From the NCBI GenBank assembly GCA_003818205.1, contig RPRQ01000014.1:1-64000 (forward strand): 64,000 nt of DNA, written 5' to 3'. Of the stretch, positions 55,347 through 63,441 are shown piece by piece. A model generated the notes under the pieces. That model was not told where the DNA came from. It did not search any database and saw nothing but the letters and a program-made list of their open reading frames with translations. This DNA is from Bacteroidales bacterium. Lineage in GTDB: Bacteria > Bacteroidota > Bacteroidia > Bacteroidales > Tenuifilaceae. Numbering within the stretch: the first letter of the stretch is position 1; each line of letters opens with the position of its first letter. A program made the translations under genes and the position numbers.

Positions 55347-56033
55347 ATGAACTTTACTTCCGACCGCATCCTGTTTGAGGATAATCACCTTATTGCTGTT
55401 TATAAAACAAATAACGATATCGTTCAAAGCGATAAAACGGGTGATGAGCCTTTAATTGAGCAGATTAGGGCATTCATAAAGCAGCGCGATAAAAAACCAG
55501 GAAATGTTTTCCTTGAGGTGATTCACCGCATCGACAGGCCTGTGAGCGGAGTGGTGCTATTTGCAAAAACGAGCAAGGTGTTACCCCGTATGAATAAACT
55601 CTTTCACGATGGGTTAGTTACAAAGATTTATTGGGCTGTGGTAAAGAATATGCCACCGAAAGAGAGTGATACCTTGATTCACTATTTGCTTCGGAACAGC
55701 AAACAGAATAAATCATATGTTTATGATACTCCAAAACCTGAATCGAAAGAGGCTCGCTTAAACTATAAGGTGGTTGGAAAAACGAACACGTTCTATCTGC
55801 TAGAAATTGAGTTGATTACAGGAAGGCATCATCAGATTCGAAGTCAACTCGCAAAAATAGGTTGCCCCATTAAGGGCGATTTAAAGTATGGCTTCCCTCG
55901 TTCAAACCCCGATGGAGGCATTCATCTTCATTCTAGAAAGGTTGGATTCGTCCATCCCGTAACAAACGAGGCTATCGAGATTATTGCTCAACCCCCACAG
56001 GATGTGCTTTGGAAAGAGTTTCTATTTTTATAA
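55347..56033 (+). CDS. RluA-family pseudouridine synthase
   Basis: 228 residues with the RluA catalytic motif 'EVIHRIDRPVSGVVLFAKTSK' (Asp in HRIDRP) and the later 'TGRHHQIRSQLAKIGCPIKGDLKYG'. There is no N-terminal S4 domain, so it is a short RluA-type enzyme. The target uridine (rRNA or tRNA) cannot be told from sequence. Located in a small run panB, rluA-like, cyclase. Confidence 0.9.
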   Translation: MNFTSDRILFEDNHLIAVYKTNNDIVQSDKTGDEPLIEQIRAFIKQRDKKPGNVFLEVIHRIDRPVSGVVLFAKTSKVLPRMNKLFHDGLVTKIYWAVVKNMPPKESDTLIHYLLRNSKQNKSYVYDTPKPESKEARLNYKVVGKTNTFYLLEIELITGRHHQIRSQLAKIGCPIKGDLKYGFPRSNPDGGIHLHSRKVGFVHPVTNEAIEIIAQPPQDVLWKEFLFL

Positions 56034-56055
56034 TACTTTTTGTTAAATATTCGTA

Positions 56056-57660
56056 ATGGGCTATAAGGTACTGATAATTAGTGATGCTCCAAAACTGATA
56101 CTTGAAATTGAAAAGTTATTCAATTCCACCGATGATTTTTTAATTTTAGGGATTAATAATACATCGTCTAATGCTTATGTCATCAACGACTTTTTACCTG
56201 ACCTTATTCTGTTCGATGCGCGTAGAATCGATGATGTGTCAACAGAACGGATTACCGATTTGAAAATTGAAAGAAATTCTTCCGAGATACCCTTGATTGC
56301 TATAACTAGCCTCGATGATAGGAATAATAATCTATCCCTTTTCCATGCAGGTGTTGAGGATTTTATTAACTACCCATTCACAAAGAGCGAGCTGATTCAA
56401 AGGGTTAGCATAGGCATTCAGCGTGGGCATATTATTGAGACGCTCAAGAAGCAAGCGGTTCAGTTTAGTGATGTTTCGTTAGCGGCTAATAGCGCTGGGA
56501 ACTCCATCATGATAATCGATAATGCCGGATCAATAGTATGGGTTAACGGTGGTTTTGAACGTTTGTATGAGTGTAAGCTAAGCGAGTTTACGAGTATGTT
56601 CGGAAAAAATCTTTTCGATTCAAGCATAAATAAAACCACCTATGAGGCGATGATGCGTTGTCGTCAATCAGAGGATTACGTGGTGTACGATAATGTGTGG
56701 GAAACCCCATCGGGGAAGGTTAAGAGCATACAAACAACGCTTACCCCAATCTTCGATGATTCGGGGAAATTCAGCAAGATTGTGGTCATGGAATCCGATA
56801 TTACCGATCTTATTGAAACTGAAAGAGCGTTGGAGGAGAAGCATGACCACCTTTTAACCCTCACTGAGCATTTGGAGGAGGCCAATATTCTGCTCGATGA
56901 GCAGCGTAATGAGATTGAGGCGCAGAAGGAATCGGTTGAGATTGAGAAGGCAAAATCGGAGGAACTATTACGTAATATCCTTCCTTGGGAGGTTGCTCGT
57001 TCGCTTCAGAAGAAAGGGGTTTACAAACCAAAGAAATTTAAGGAAGTAACCATTCTTTTTGCTGACTTTGTCGATTTTTCAAGAATATCAGCAACTTATG
57101 ATGATGCTGAGGCACTGCTCAACGTTTTAAGCTGTTACTTTGAAACTTTCGATGAGATTACCTCTACCCGTTTTATTGAAAAGATTAAGACCATTGGGGA
57201 CTGCTACATGTGTGCAGGTGGGTTACCCCGTGCTAACCGAAGCCATCCGTTTGATATTCTGCTTGCGGCACTAAAGATGCAGAAATTTGTTAAGGATAAA
57301 GCGGTTGAGGATGAGAAGAATGGCAGAAAAATTTGGCGATTACGAATCGGGATTCATACTGGAAGCGTTATTGCAGGGGTAATCGGTAAATGGAAGTTTG
57401 CCTACGATATATGGGGTGGTGATGTGAATATTGCAAGCAGACTCGAATCATCGGGGGAGGCGGGTGCAATCAATATCTCAGAGTCAACCTATCAAATTAT
57501 TAAGGATTATTTTGAATGTACTTTCAGAGGGAAAATCCATGCAAAGAATATTGGAGATATCAATATGTACTTCGTGGAGCGGATTTTACCTGAATACTCC
57601 GAGGATGAGCAGGGCTTTACCCCCAATGCGGTGTTGAGGAAGATTGTAGGTTCATTCTAG
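56056..57660 (+). CDS. Class III adenylate/guanylate cyclase with receiver-like and PAS domains
   Basis: 534 residues. Residues 1-125 are a receiver fold: 'DLILFDAR' has the phospho-Asp position, but the Lys of the usual 'KPF' is Tyr ('INYPFTKSE') and the acidic pair is reduced, so it may be a pseudo-receiver. A PAS domain follows (about 135-260), then a coiled coil and the cyclase domain (about 320-510). Metal Asp residues sit in 'LFADFVDFS' and 'KTIGDCYMCAGG'. 'FIEKIKTIGD' (Lys) and 'FAYDIWGGDVN' (Asp) favour ATP over GTP as substrate. Probably cytosolic, making cAMP. A cNMP-binding domain occurs elsewhere in this window on aspartase. Confidence 0.85.
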   Translation: MGYKVLIISDAPKLILEIEKLFNSTDDFLILGINNTSSNAYVINDFLPDLILFDARRIDDVSTERITDLKIERNSSEIPLIAITSLDDRNNNLSLFHAGVEDFINYPFTKSELIQRVSIGIQRGHIIETLKKQAVQFSDVSLAANSAGNSIMIIDNAGSIVWVNGGFERLYECKLSEFTSMFGKNLFDSSINKTTYEAMMRCRQSEDYVVYDNVWETPSGKVKSIQTTLTPIFDDSGKFSKIVVMESDITDLIETERALEEKHDHLLTLTEHLEEANILLDEQRNEIEAQKESVEIEKAKSEELLRNILPWEVARSLQKKGVYKPKKFKEVTILFADFVDFSRISATYDDAEALLNVLSCYFETFDEITSTRFIEKIKTIGDCYMCAGGLPRANRSHPFDILLAALKMQKFVKDKAVEDEKNGRKIWRLRIGIHTGSVIAGVIGKWKFAYDIWGGDVNIASRLESSGEAGAINISESTYQIIKDYFECTFRGKIHAKNIGDINMYFVERILPEYSEDEQGFTPNAVLRKIVGSF

Positions 57661-57667
57661 TTAAGCT

Positions 57668-58159
57668 TTACTTTACGGCATCGTTCACGCTAGAGAAGTT
57701 GAACGGTAGGAGAAAGGTAACATCTTCAATCACGTAAACCCTTTCTTTTCCAACAAGAATTACCCTCATGGGCTTATTCCCAATATTTCTCGATTCTATC
57801 ATTACCTGTCGGCATGCACCGCAGGGCGACAGGGGTTCGCTCACCTGTTGATTGTTGAAACTTGCGGTTATGGCAATTGTATTGATAGGAATATTCGGAA
57901 ACTTTACCCCTGCATAAAACAGCGCTACACGTTCGGCGCAAAGTCCCGATGGGTATGAGCCATTCTCCTGATTGCTCCCTTGGATTATTTCACCATTTTC
58001 TAGTTGAATTGCTGCTCCAACCTTAAAGTTTGAATAGGGCGAATAGCTCGATTTTTGTGCTTCAACAGCGTTTTCAATCAATCGAATATCTTCGGTAGAG
58101 AGTTCTTTTTTGTTTGTGTATTCGGAGTATCTAAATCCAGACTCTTTGACTATTTTCAT
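57668..58159 (-). CDS. cdd: Cytidine deaminase
   Basis: 163 residues. Zinc site: Cys-Ala-Glu in 'GLCAERVALFYAG' and 'SPCGACRQVMIE'. The N-terminal 'SYSPYSNFKVGAAIQLENGEIIQGSNQENGSYP' is the substrate-binding segment. Converts cytidine and deoxycytidine to the uridine forms in pyrimidine salvage. Convergent with the cyclase gene, 7 bases apart. Confidence 0.95.
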   Translation of the reverse strand: MKIVKESGFRYSEYTNKKELSTEDIRLIENAVEAQKSSYSPYSNFKVGAAIQLENGEIIQGSNQENGSYPSGLCAERVALFYAGVKFPNIPINTIAITASFNNQQVSEPLSPCGACRQVMIESRNIGNKPMRVILVGKERVYVIEDVTFLLPFNFSSVNDAVK

Positions 58160-58257
58160 GGGTCAGAATTTTCGTTGAATAGTTATTAACATCACCAAAG
58201 GTATAAAATACTTCGATTTAAAGCCATTATTGCAACAAAAGTTAGCTGAAATAAGAT

Positions 58258-58286
58258 TTTGTTAATGTAACAATTTGATACTTTTG
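58258..58286 (+). promoter_or_regulatory. Promoter of the glucosaminidase gene
   Basis: TTTG (58258-58261), a 17-base spacer and TACTTTTG (58279-58286) fit the -33/-7 pattern. The ATG is 18 bases further on. Confidence 0.5.
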
Positions 58287-58304
58287 TAGCGAAAAAAATA
58301 AACG

Positions 58305-59249
58305 ATGAAGATTTTCTATTATCTCTTTTTTATAGCCTTTTTACCTACAGCGGTGTTTGCCCAAAAAAAGCAAACACGTGATGAGTATATAAATAGGTAT
58401 AAGGATGTCGCTATTTACCAGATGAAAACGCAGGGTGTTCCTGCAAGTATCATTCTTGCTCAGGGCTTATTGGAGAGTGATAACGGGAATAGCTATTTGG
58501 CGGTAAAGGCAAATAACCATTTTGGCATAAAATGCCATAAAACTTGGAGCGGACCAACCGTCCATCAGGATGATGATGCACGGAATGAGTGTTTTAGAAA
58601 GTATTCCAATCCTGAGAAATCGTATAAAGATCATTCCGATTTTTTAAGGGGAGCACGCCGATATGCTCTGCTATTCGACCTTGAACCAACCGATTATAAG
58701 GGGTGGTCATATGGTCTGAAAAAGGCAGGGTATGCCACCAACCCCCATTACGCAGAGATGCTCATTAAGATCATTGAGGATAATAGCCTATATGCCTTCG
58801 ATAGGGGAATTACCGTTGAGGTCGAGTCACCAACCAAGGGGTTAGGCGATCTGGTTGATATCGATAAGTTTGTAATCGATATGAATAAGCATCGAAAGGT
58901 TTATACCCGCAATAGAATTAAGTATATCATTGTAAAGAAAGGCGATAATTATGCGAGTTTGACCAAGGAGCTCGAATTACTGCCTTGGCAATTGGCCAGC
59001 TATAATGAGATTAGCAAGGATTCCTCGCTGAAAGATGGTCAAGAGCTCTACATCCAACCAAAACGAACGAAAGCCGAGATTAACCATTCCGTTCATGTTG
59101 TCGAGAAGGGAGAAACGATGTACTCCATTTCGCAGATGTATGGCATTAAGATGAAGAGTTTATATCGTAAAAATAGGATGCAGATTGGCAATGATATAGA
59201 AGTTGGTCAGGTTATTCATCTCCGAAAGCGGAAGGCAATGGATCGTTGA
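58305..59249 (+). CDS. Secreted glucosaminidase (GH73-like) with LysM
   Basis: 314 residues. Signal peptide 'YYLFFIAFLPTAVFA', then an endo-beta-N-acetylglucosaminidase domain (about 25-165): 'GVPASIILAQGLLESDNGNSYLAVKANNHFGIKCHKTW' contains the likely catalytic Glu in 'LLES'. A weak LysM lies near 205-255 and a clear one at the end ('HVVEKGETMYSISQMYGIKMKSLYRKN'). It binds and cleaves peptidoglycan in the periplasm. Confidence 0.92.
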   Translation: MKIFYYLFFIAFLPTAVFAQKKQTRDEYINRYKDVAIYQMKTQGVPASIILAQGLLESDNGNSYLAVKANNHFGIKCHKTWSGPTVHQDDDARNECFRKYSNPEKSYKDHSDFLRGARRYALLFDLEPTDYKGWSYGLKKAGYATNPHYAEMLIKIIEDNSLYAFDRGITVEVESPTKGLGDLVDIDKFVIDMNKHRKVYTRNRIKYIIVKKGDNYASLTKELELLPWQLASYNEISKDSSLKDGQELYIQPKRTKAEINHSVHVVEKGETMYSISQMYGIKMKSLYRKNRMQIGNDIEVGQVIHLRKRKAMDR

Positions 59250-59370
59250 TAAGAGAACGGTCGGCGGTATGCGCCGTAGGGGATTTCGGAGTTGCGTTTG
59301 TATCACCCGTTATGAACCCTGATGCGAGCTGAAACGCTTGATATACCACTAAAACCCCTATGGCGTATGA

Positions 59371-59390
59371 CCGCTTGTTAGCAACAGGTG
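59371..59390 (-). repeat. 20-base dyad, left boundary of the IetAS block
   Basis: The minus strand reads CACCTGTTGCTAACAAGCGG. It matches the dyad at 63361-63380 at 18 of 20 positions, in inverted orientation. The two mismatches are both C/T. Confidence 0.6.
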
Positions 59391-59510
59391 TTTTTATTTT
59401 ATCATTCATTTAGCTCTCATTTACCTTATCAATTTGCACTGCTGTATCCACAAAGCACAAATTTATTTTGTTTTTTTGCGTTGGTCAAAATGCGTTGTAA
59501 AGGCGGAAGA

Positions 59511-59581
59511 TCTTTTGCAAGCCTTTGGTTTTGGGAATGGCTCGTGTGGGCTTGCAGATGTGCTTGCGACTGTGCGCTGGC
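59511..59581 (+). repeat. Hairpin-bearing direct repeat, copy A
   Basis: Carries TGCAAGCC (59516-59523) pairing with GGCTTGCA (59549-59556), with 'GGCTCGTGTG' in the loop. Copy B at 63152-63222 has the same layout and the same 33-base arm offset, with TGCAAGTT pairing with AACTTGCA. Confidence 0.65.
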
Positions 59582-62092
59582 TTATTGTATTTTTATAATT
59601 ACAGGAATTTCAATCATATTTTTAACAGTTGTATAAAGTTCAACATCTTGTGCAGGAGTATCAAGTGAAATAATCAATGAATAACGAGTTTTTGTATCTA
59701 CTTTATTTAGATGCTTGCGCTCTCTCCACCATCCAATTACTGGATATATAGCTAAATAATTACATGTGGCTATTGCAGCTGCCGTACTTTCAATATAGTC
59801 AGAATGCATTGAACCATTGCTACGATTATTCGCTCCAATTGCCCATCTACCACTACCTGAATTACTATTTATTATTTCTCCTTCCTCTCTTGCCTCTACA
59901 TTGATTCGTTTTCGGAAATCATCTTCTAATTCACCATCGTTATTAATATCAAACCTTAAGCCATGCGATTGAAAACGGTACTTGTCCTTCCAACCAATTT
60001 CACCTGCACCAGGTTCTATAAAGTAGGAAAGTGTAATTCTAAATTTTACAGGAGTTGCACCAAGTGATAATAGTAAATCCTTAGGCCAAGGAAGATTGAA
60101 AAAGTGAATCTCATTCGTTTCAGGTTGGTTTTTGTCATTGAATCCATACGGCTGAATAATTTCCTGTGCAATAAAAGTCAATGCACTTTCTTTACTATAT
60201 AAGGCTCTGTCAAGATTTGGAAAACCATATCCATAGACTCTAAGTAAATTAACAAAATCCTTTTTCTTTTTTTGATTTATATCCATTTGGTTAAACATGT
60301 TATCATTCCAACTAGCAGAATGTACCATTAAACCTCGAATGGTTTCAGGCCAAGCATCAGAATATTCATAAGCAATTTTTGCAGCAAACCATGATGCTTG
60401 AGCTGTTGCTGCACTAGTGGCATTAATAGTATCAAATGGTTTTATATTAAAGGACTTAGATGTAGAAAGCAATTCCAAATCTTCATGTGGTAATATTGAA
60501 TTATCTGGGGCTTTTAAAAGATTGCCACCTTCAAAAACCACATCAGGCTTAATGGGCCATTTTTTCTCCCAAACCAAAGACGTGGAACTAAAAGGCGAAA
60601 GTTCACCCTGATTTGCAAGCGGAGTATAATCCTTAAATTTATCATCACTTACTCGAACTTTATCGGTATATGCCCCAATTGTCAATGCATTCCATGATTG
60701 AGCAGGATTCTCAATGGTCGTTACAAAATTTGTGTTAGGATAATCTTTCCAAGCCTCTTCATCATTAATATTGCCAGCAGAAATAATTATTAATTTTTGA
60801 TTTTCTCCATCACCAAATGCAAGATTGTCTAATGCTCCAGACCATGACGAAGGGCGACCAATGCCGGCATCTTCTTTTGATGTAACTGCCATACAATAAA
60901 CCAAGATTAGGCCAGGATTTTGAATTTCTGCTCTGGCAATACCCTGTGCTGTGATATCTCCCCATAACTCTTTTGGTGTGGATTCATGCAAAGGTGGTGG
61001 CAAAATCTTGACTGAGCAAAGTTTATGAGTAATGGGAACCCCATTTCTAGTAGATAAAATTTCTTCAAAATTGCCATATCCTGCAACGCCTGCCATTAAT
61101 GTCCCATGGCCTGCTCTACCACCATTATAATGGTCGTTTGTCCCCCATTCAGGATTAACCGTCAAAGTATTTTCATTATCTAATAATGGCTGTAAAAGCT
61201 GGTGACCATTGTTTACTCCAGTGTCTAACACGCAAACTTTTATATTGCTCTCAATCAGTTCTATTCTTTTAAGTAAATCATCAACCCAAGTTTGTTGCTC
61301 GGCTGCACTTTCTCTTACCCAAAAACCAGCTAGCTCTTGACCTGCTCTGAATTCGGCCAAAAAATCGCTACTCATCATTAGCTCAATTAATTGAGTTCGG
61401 TTTGAATTAATCAGTATAACGGCTCTTTCTGGAAAAACAATAACGTTTTGTTTATATTCAATTTTGATTTTTTCCAGCGTTGCCCAAAATTTAGCAATCT
61501 GTTCCTTTTCTTTCTTATCTTTTGTGTTGACGTTCAACCAAGCCTCACACCATTTGGAGTTTGTTCCGGGTATTAATTGTTCGTTATCTGTCCAAAGTCC
61601 TTCTAGTAAAGCAATACTTACATCTTCTATGCTGTTTACCAAGGGTGCATTCTTTGGCTTACCTGTAGGTGATAATTTAGCTTCATCTTGATAATCGGAA
61701 ATTTTCTTTATAAAGAATCCTTCCATCCCATTGGGCACATAAACAGTTGCTTTTATTTGATTTAAGCCCTCACTCGTAATTTCTTCTTGAATATTGAGAA
61801 GTCGGATTCCTTTTGGAATATTTTCTAAACTCTTTGTAATTAAATCATGCCCAGCAGCACTAATAAATGAAAGGTATGTTCCTTCACGAGTCGCTATCTT
61901 CTCAGCAGCCCTTGTGGTTTGTAATTTTTCTTTTTCTTTCCAAATTTCACCGAACTCTTTTAGGAGTTTTGCACTGTGTGAAGCTCTATCTCGCTGTGGA
62001 ATTATTGGTTGTTTGCCTGGCTTTTGAGAAACCTTATATTTTTCAGGCTTAGCATTTCCTTTAATGAAAATGTGCTTATATGAATCTGCCAT
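59582..62092 (-). CDS. ietS: IetS-like subtilisin (S8) protease
   Basis: 836 residues, no signal peptide. The subtilase triad is present in order: Asp290 ('VCVLDTGV'), His329 ('GHGTLMAGV') and Ser560 ('NATSAATAQ'), with the oxyanion Asn441 ('ISAGNIN'). A 280-residue N-terminal extension without known domain precedes the protease, and a beta-rich C-terminal region follows it. Together with the AAA ATPase encoded 9 bases upstream this is the layout of IetAS, an anti-phage system also known for plasmid incompatibility. Presumably the ATPase controls the protease. The triad is intact, so activity is expected. Confidence 0.85.
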   Translation of the reverse strand: MADSYKHIFIKGNAKPEKYKVSQKPGKQPIIPQRDRASHSAKLLKEFGEIWKEKEKLQTTRAAEKIATREGTYLSFISAAGHDLITKSLENIPKGIRLLNIQEEITSEGLNQIKATVYVPNGMEGFFIKKISDYQDEAKLSPTGKPKNAPLVNSIEDVSIALLEGLWTDNEQLIPGTNSKWCEAWLNVNTKDKKEKEQIAKFWATLEKIKIEYKQNVIVFPERAVILINSNRTQLIELMMSSDFLAEFRAGQELAGFWVRESAAEQQTWVDDLLKRIELIESNIKVCVLDTGVNNGHQLLQPLLDNENTLTVNPEWGTNDHYNGGRAGHGTLMAGVAGYGNFEEILSTRNGVPITHKLCSVKILPPPLHESTPKELWGDITAQGIARAEIQNPGLILVYCMAVTSKEDAGIGRPSSWSGALDNLAFGDGENQKLIIISAGNINDEEAWKDYPNTNFVTTIENPAQSWNALTIGAYTDKVRVSDDKFKDYTPLANQGELSPFSSTSLVWEKKWPIKPDVVFEGGNLLKAPDNSILPHEDLELLSTSKSFNIKPFDTINATSAATAQASWFAAKIAYEYSDAWPETIRGLMVHSASWNDNMFNQMDINQKKKKDFVNLLRVYGYGFPNLDRALYSKESALTFIAQEIIQPYGFNDKNQPETNEIHFFNLPWPKDLLLSLGATPVKFRITLSYFIEPGAGEIGWKDKYRFQSHGLRFDINNDGELEDDFRKRINVEAREEGEIINSNSGSGRWAIGANNRSNGSMHSDYIESTAAAIATCNYLAIYPVIGWWRERKHLNKVDTKTRYSLIISLDTPAQDVELYTTVKNMIEIPVIIKIQ

Positions 62093-62101
62093 CGTGTAAT
62101 G

Positions 62102-63055
62102 TTATTTATGATATGCTGCATTTCGGTCTTCTATTGCTTTAAGTATTAAATCGTTATTCATGGTTTGCTTTTCGTTTAGAACTGTTTCTTTTATGGCATC
62201 TAAACAAGCTAATGAAATCTCTGAATGGCTTAGACCATTAATATTAGGTAGTAATTTGGCAAAATTGACTTTCTTGTTAAATCGTGCTAAACGGTTTTTA
62301 AGCAATTCTAATTTCTCTTTCTCGGAAGGCAAATGGTATAATATTACATCATCAAATCTACGGAATAATGCTTGGTCTAATAGTGATTTATTATTTGTGA
62401 TAGCAATTATCAAACTACCAGAGTTATCTCTATCAATAAATTGAAGAAAAGAATTGAGAATCCTACGCATTTCTCCAACATCATTGTCTCTACTTCTTTC
62501 CCCTCCAATTGCATCAAATTCATCAAATAGATAAACCCCTTGCTTATGCTCTATTAAATCAAATATCTGACGTAACTTGGCACTAGTTTCACCCATGAAT
62601 TTCGTCACCATTTTATCCATAAGAATAGTATAAAGTGGTAAATTTAATTCATTTGCAATAATTGATGCAGTAAGGGTTTTACCTGTTCCAGGAGGGCCTG
62701 AAAGTAGAATTTTTCTACGATTTTCTAAATCGTGCTTCCGCAGTTTATCTCGTTGGACAAATTCTTTTATTATTCGTTCAATTTTGCTTACAATATCATC
62801 AGAGGAAATTATATCACTAAGGGTTACTGCAGGTACATTTTCTATAATTAGCCCTTGTAAATCAGCATTAAAAACCTTGGGTTTCTGTTTGTTTTCTTTG
62901 GCTTTGTCAATAAGAGATTTAATCTCATTTGCGACTACTGCATGTCCTAATTTAGCTTCATGAGCAGCTATTTGCAATGCCAGAGTAGTGAATCGCTCAG
63001 GTTCATTGTCATAATGAGATTTTATAAGTGATAATATGTATTCTGCTTTTGCCAT
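62102..63055 (-). CDS. ietA: IetA-like AAA+ ATPase
   Basis: 317 residues. A helical N-terminal part (about 1-75) precedes a classic AAA domain: Walker A GPPGTGKT (120-127), Walker B 'GVYLFDEFDAIGG' (about 173-185), sensor 1 'IIAITNN' and Arg fingers in 'ALFRRFDDV'. Such ATPases remodel proteins. It is 9 bases upstream of the S8 protease gene, as in IetAS systems. A minus-strand TAAATTTG (63063-63070) lies 7 bases before the ATG and would give a nearly leaderless transcript if used. No upstream partner. Confidence 0.87.
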   Translation of the reverse strand: MAKAEYILSLIKSHYDNEPERFTTLALQIAAHEAKLGHAVVANEIKSLIDKAKENKQKPKVFNADLQGLIIENVPAVTLSDIISSDDIVSKIERIIKEFVQRDKLRKHDLENRRKILLSGPPGTGKTLTASIIANELNLPLYTILMDKMVTKFMGETSAKLRQIFDLIEHKQGVYLFDEFDAIGGERSRDNDVGEMRRILNSFLQFIDRDNSGSLIIAITNNKSLLDQALFRRFDDVILYHLPSEKEKLELLKNRLARFNKKVNFAKLLPNINGLSHSEISLACLDAIKETVLNEKQTMNNDLILKAIEDRNAAYHK

Positions 63056-63151
63056 ATGCCTACAAATTTAGGCTTTTTATTAACATTTTTAAACTAATAA
63101 CTTAAGTTTAAATTTGCAATAGTGTCTTGGGTGCGTCTAGGAAATTGTAGC

Positions 63152-63222
63152 TCTTTTGCAAGTTTTTGGTTTGAGCATCGGCTCGTGTGAACTTGCAAAT
63201 GCTCTGCAATGTGGGTTGGGTT
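63152..63222 (+). repeat. Hairpin-bearing direct repeat, copy B
   Basis: TGCAAGTT (63157-63164) pairs with AACTTGCA (63190-63197) around 'GGCTCGTGTG'. It is a diverged copy of 59511-59581 in the same orientation. Confidence 0.65.
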
Positions 63223-63360
63223 TCTTTTTTCTTTTTTGAGTGTGGGTAAAAACAAAAAAATCATCCAATTTGCACCAACCTATCAAAGAGTTAAATTCCA
63301 CTTCTCTATTTGTCAATCTATCAATTTTGCACGTATCTATTGAACTGCACGATTTTTTTA

Positions 63361-63380
63361 CACTTGTTGCTAACAAGTGG
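63361..63380 (+). repeat. 20-base dyad, right boundary of the IetAS block
   Basis: CACTTGTTGCTAACAAGTGG: arms CACTTGTT/AACAAGTG around GCT form a perfect hairpin. Related in inverted orientation to 59371-59390. Confidence 0.6.
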
Positions 63381-63441
63381 ATAAGTAGGAACGTGGTTCG
63401 TTTATCAGAAGTCAAGTATCCAGTGCCAGATATCTGGGATA

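Larger units (their letters stand above)
59250..59581. repeat. Left flank of the IetAS block with inverted repeats
   Basis: Holds no credible gene. An imperfect inverted repeat pairs CGGTATGCGCCGTAGGGG (near 59263) with CCCCTATGGCGTATGACCG (near 59355), about 90 bases apart. A dyad follows at 59371-59390, and a conserved hairpin repeat abuts ietS at 59511-59581. This resembles an integron attC-like or other cassette boundary. I see no integrase in the window. Confidence 0.5.
63056..63441. repeat. Right flank of the IetAS block
   Basis: About 385 bases without a real gene. It contains copy B of the hairpin repeat and the second 20-base dyad. Between them 'TATCAATTTTGCAC' (63318) echoes 'TATCAATTTGCAC' (59428) on the left side. 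The small open frames here are overlapping and have no family features. Confidence 0.5.

Noticed and set aside
59212-59409. 65-codon minus-strand frame next to the glucosaminidase
   Set aside because: It overlaps the end of the glucosaminidase gene and runs through inverted repeats; more likely repeat sequence than a gene.
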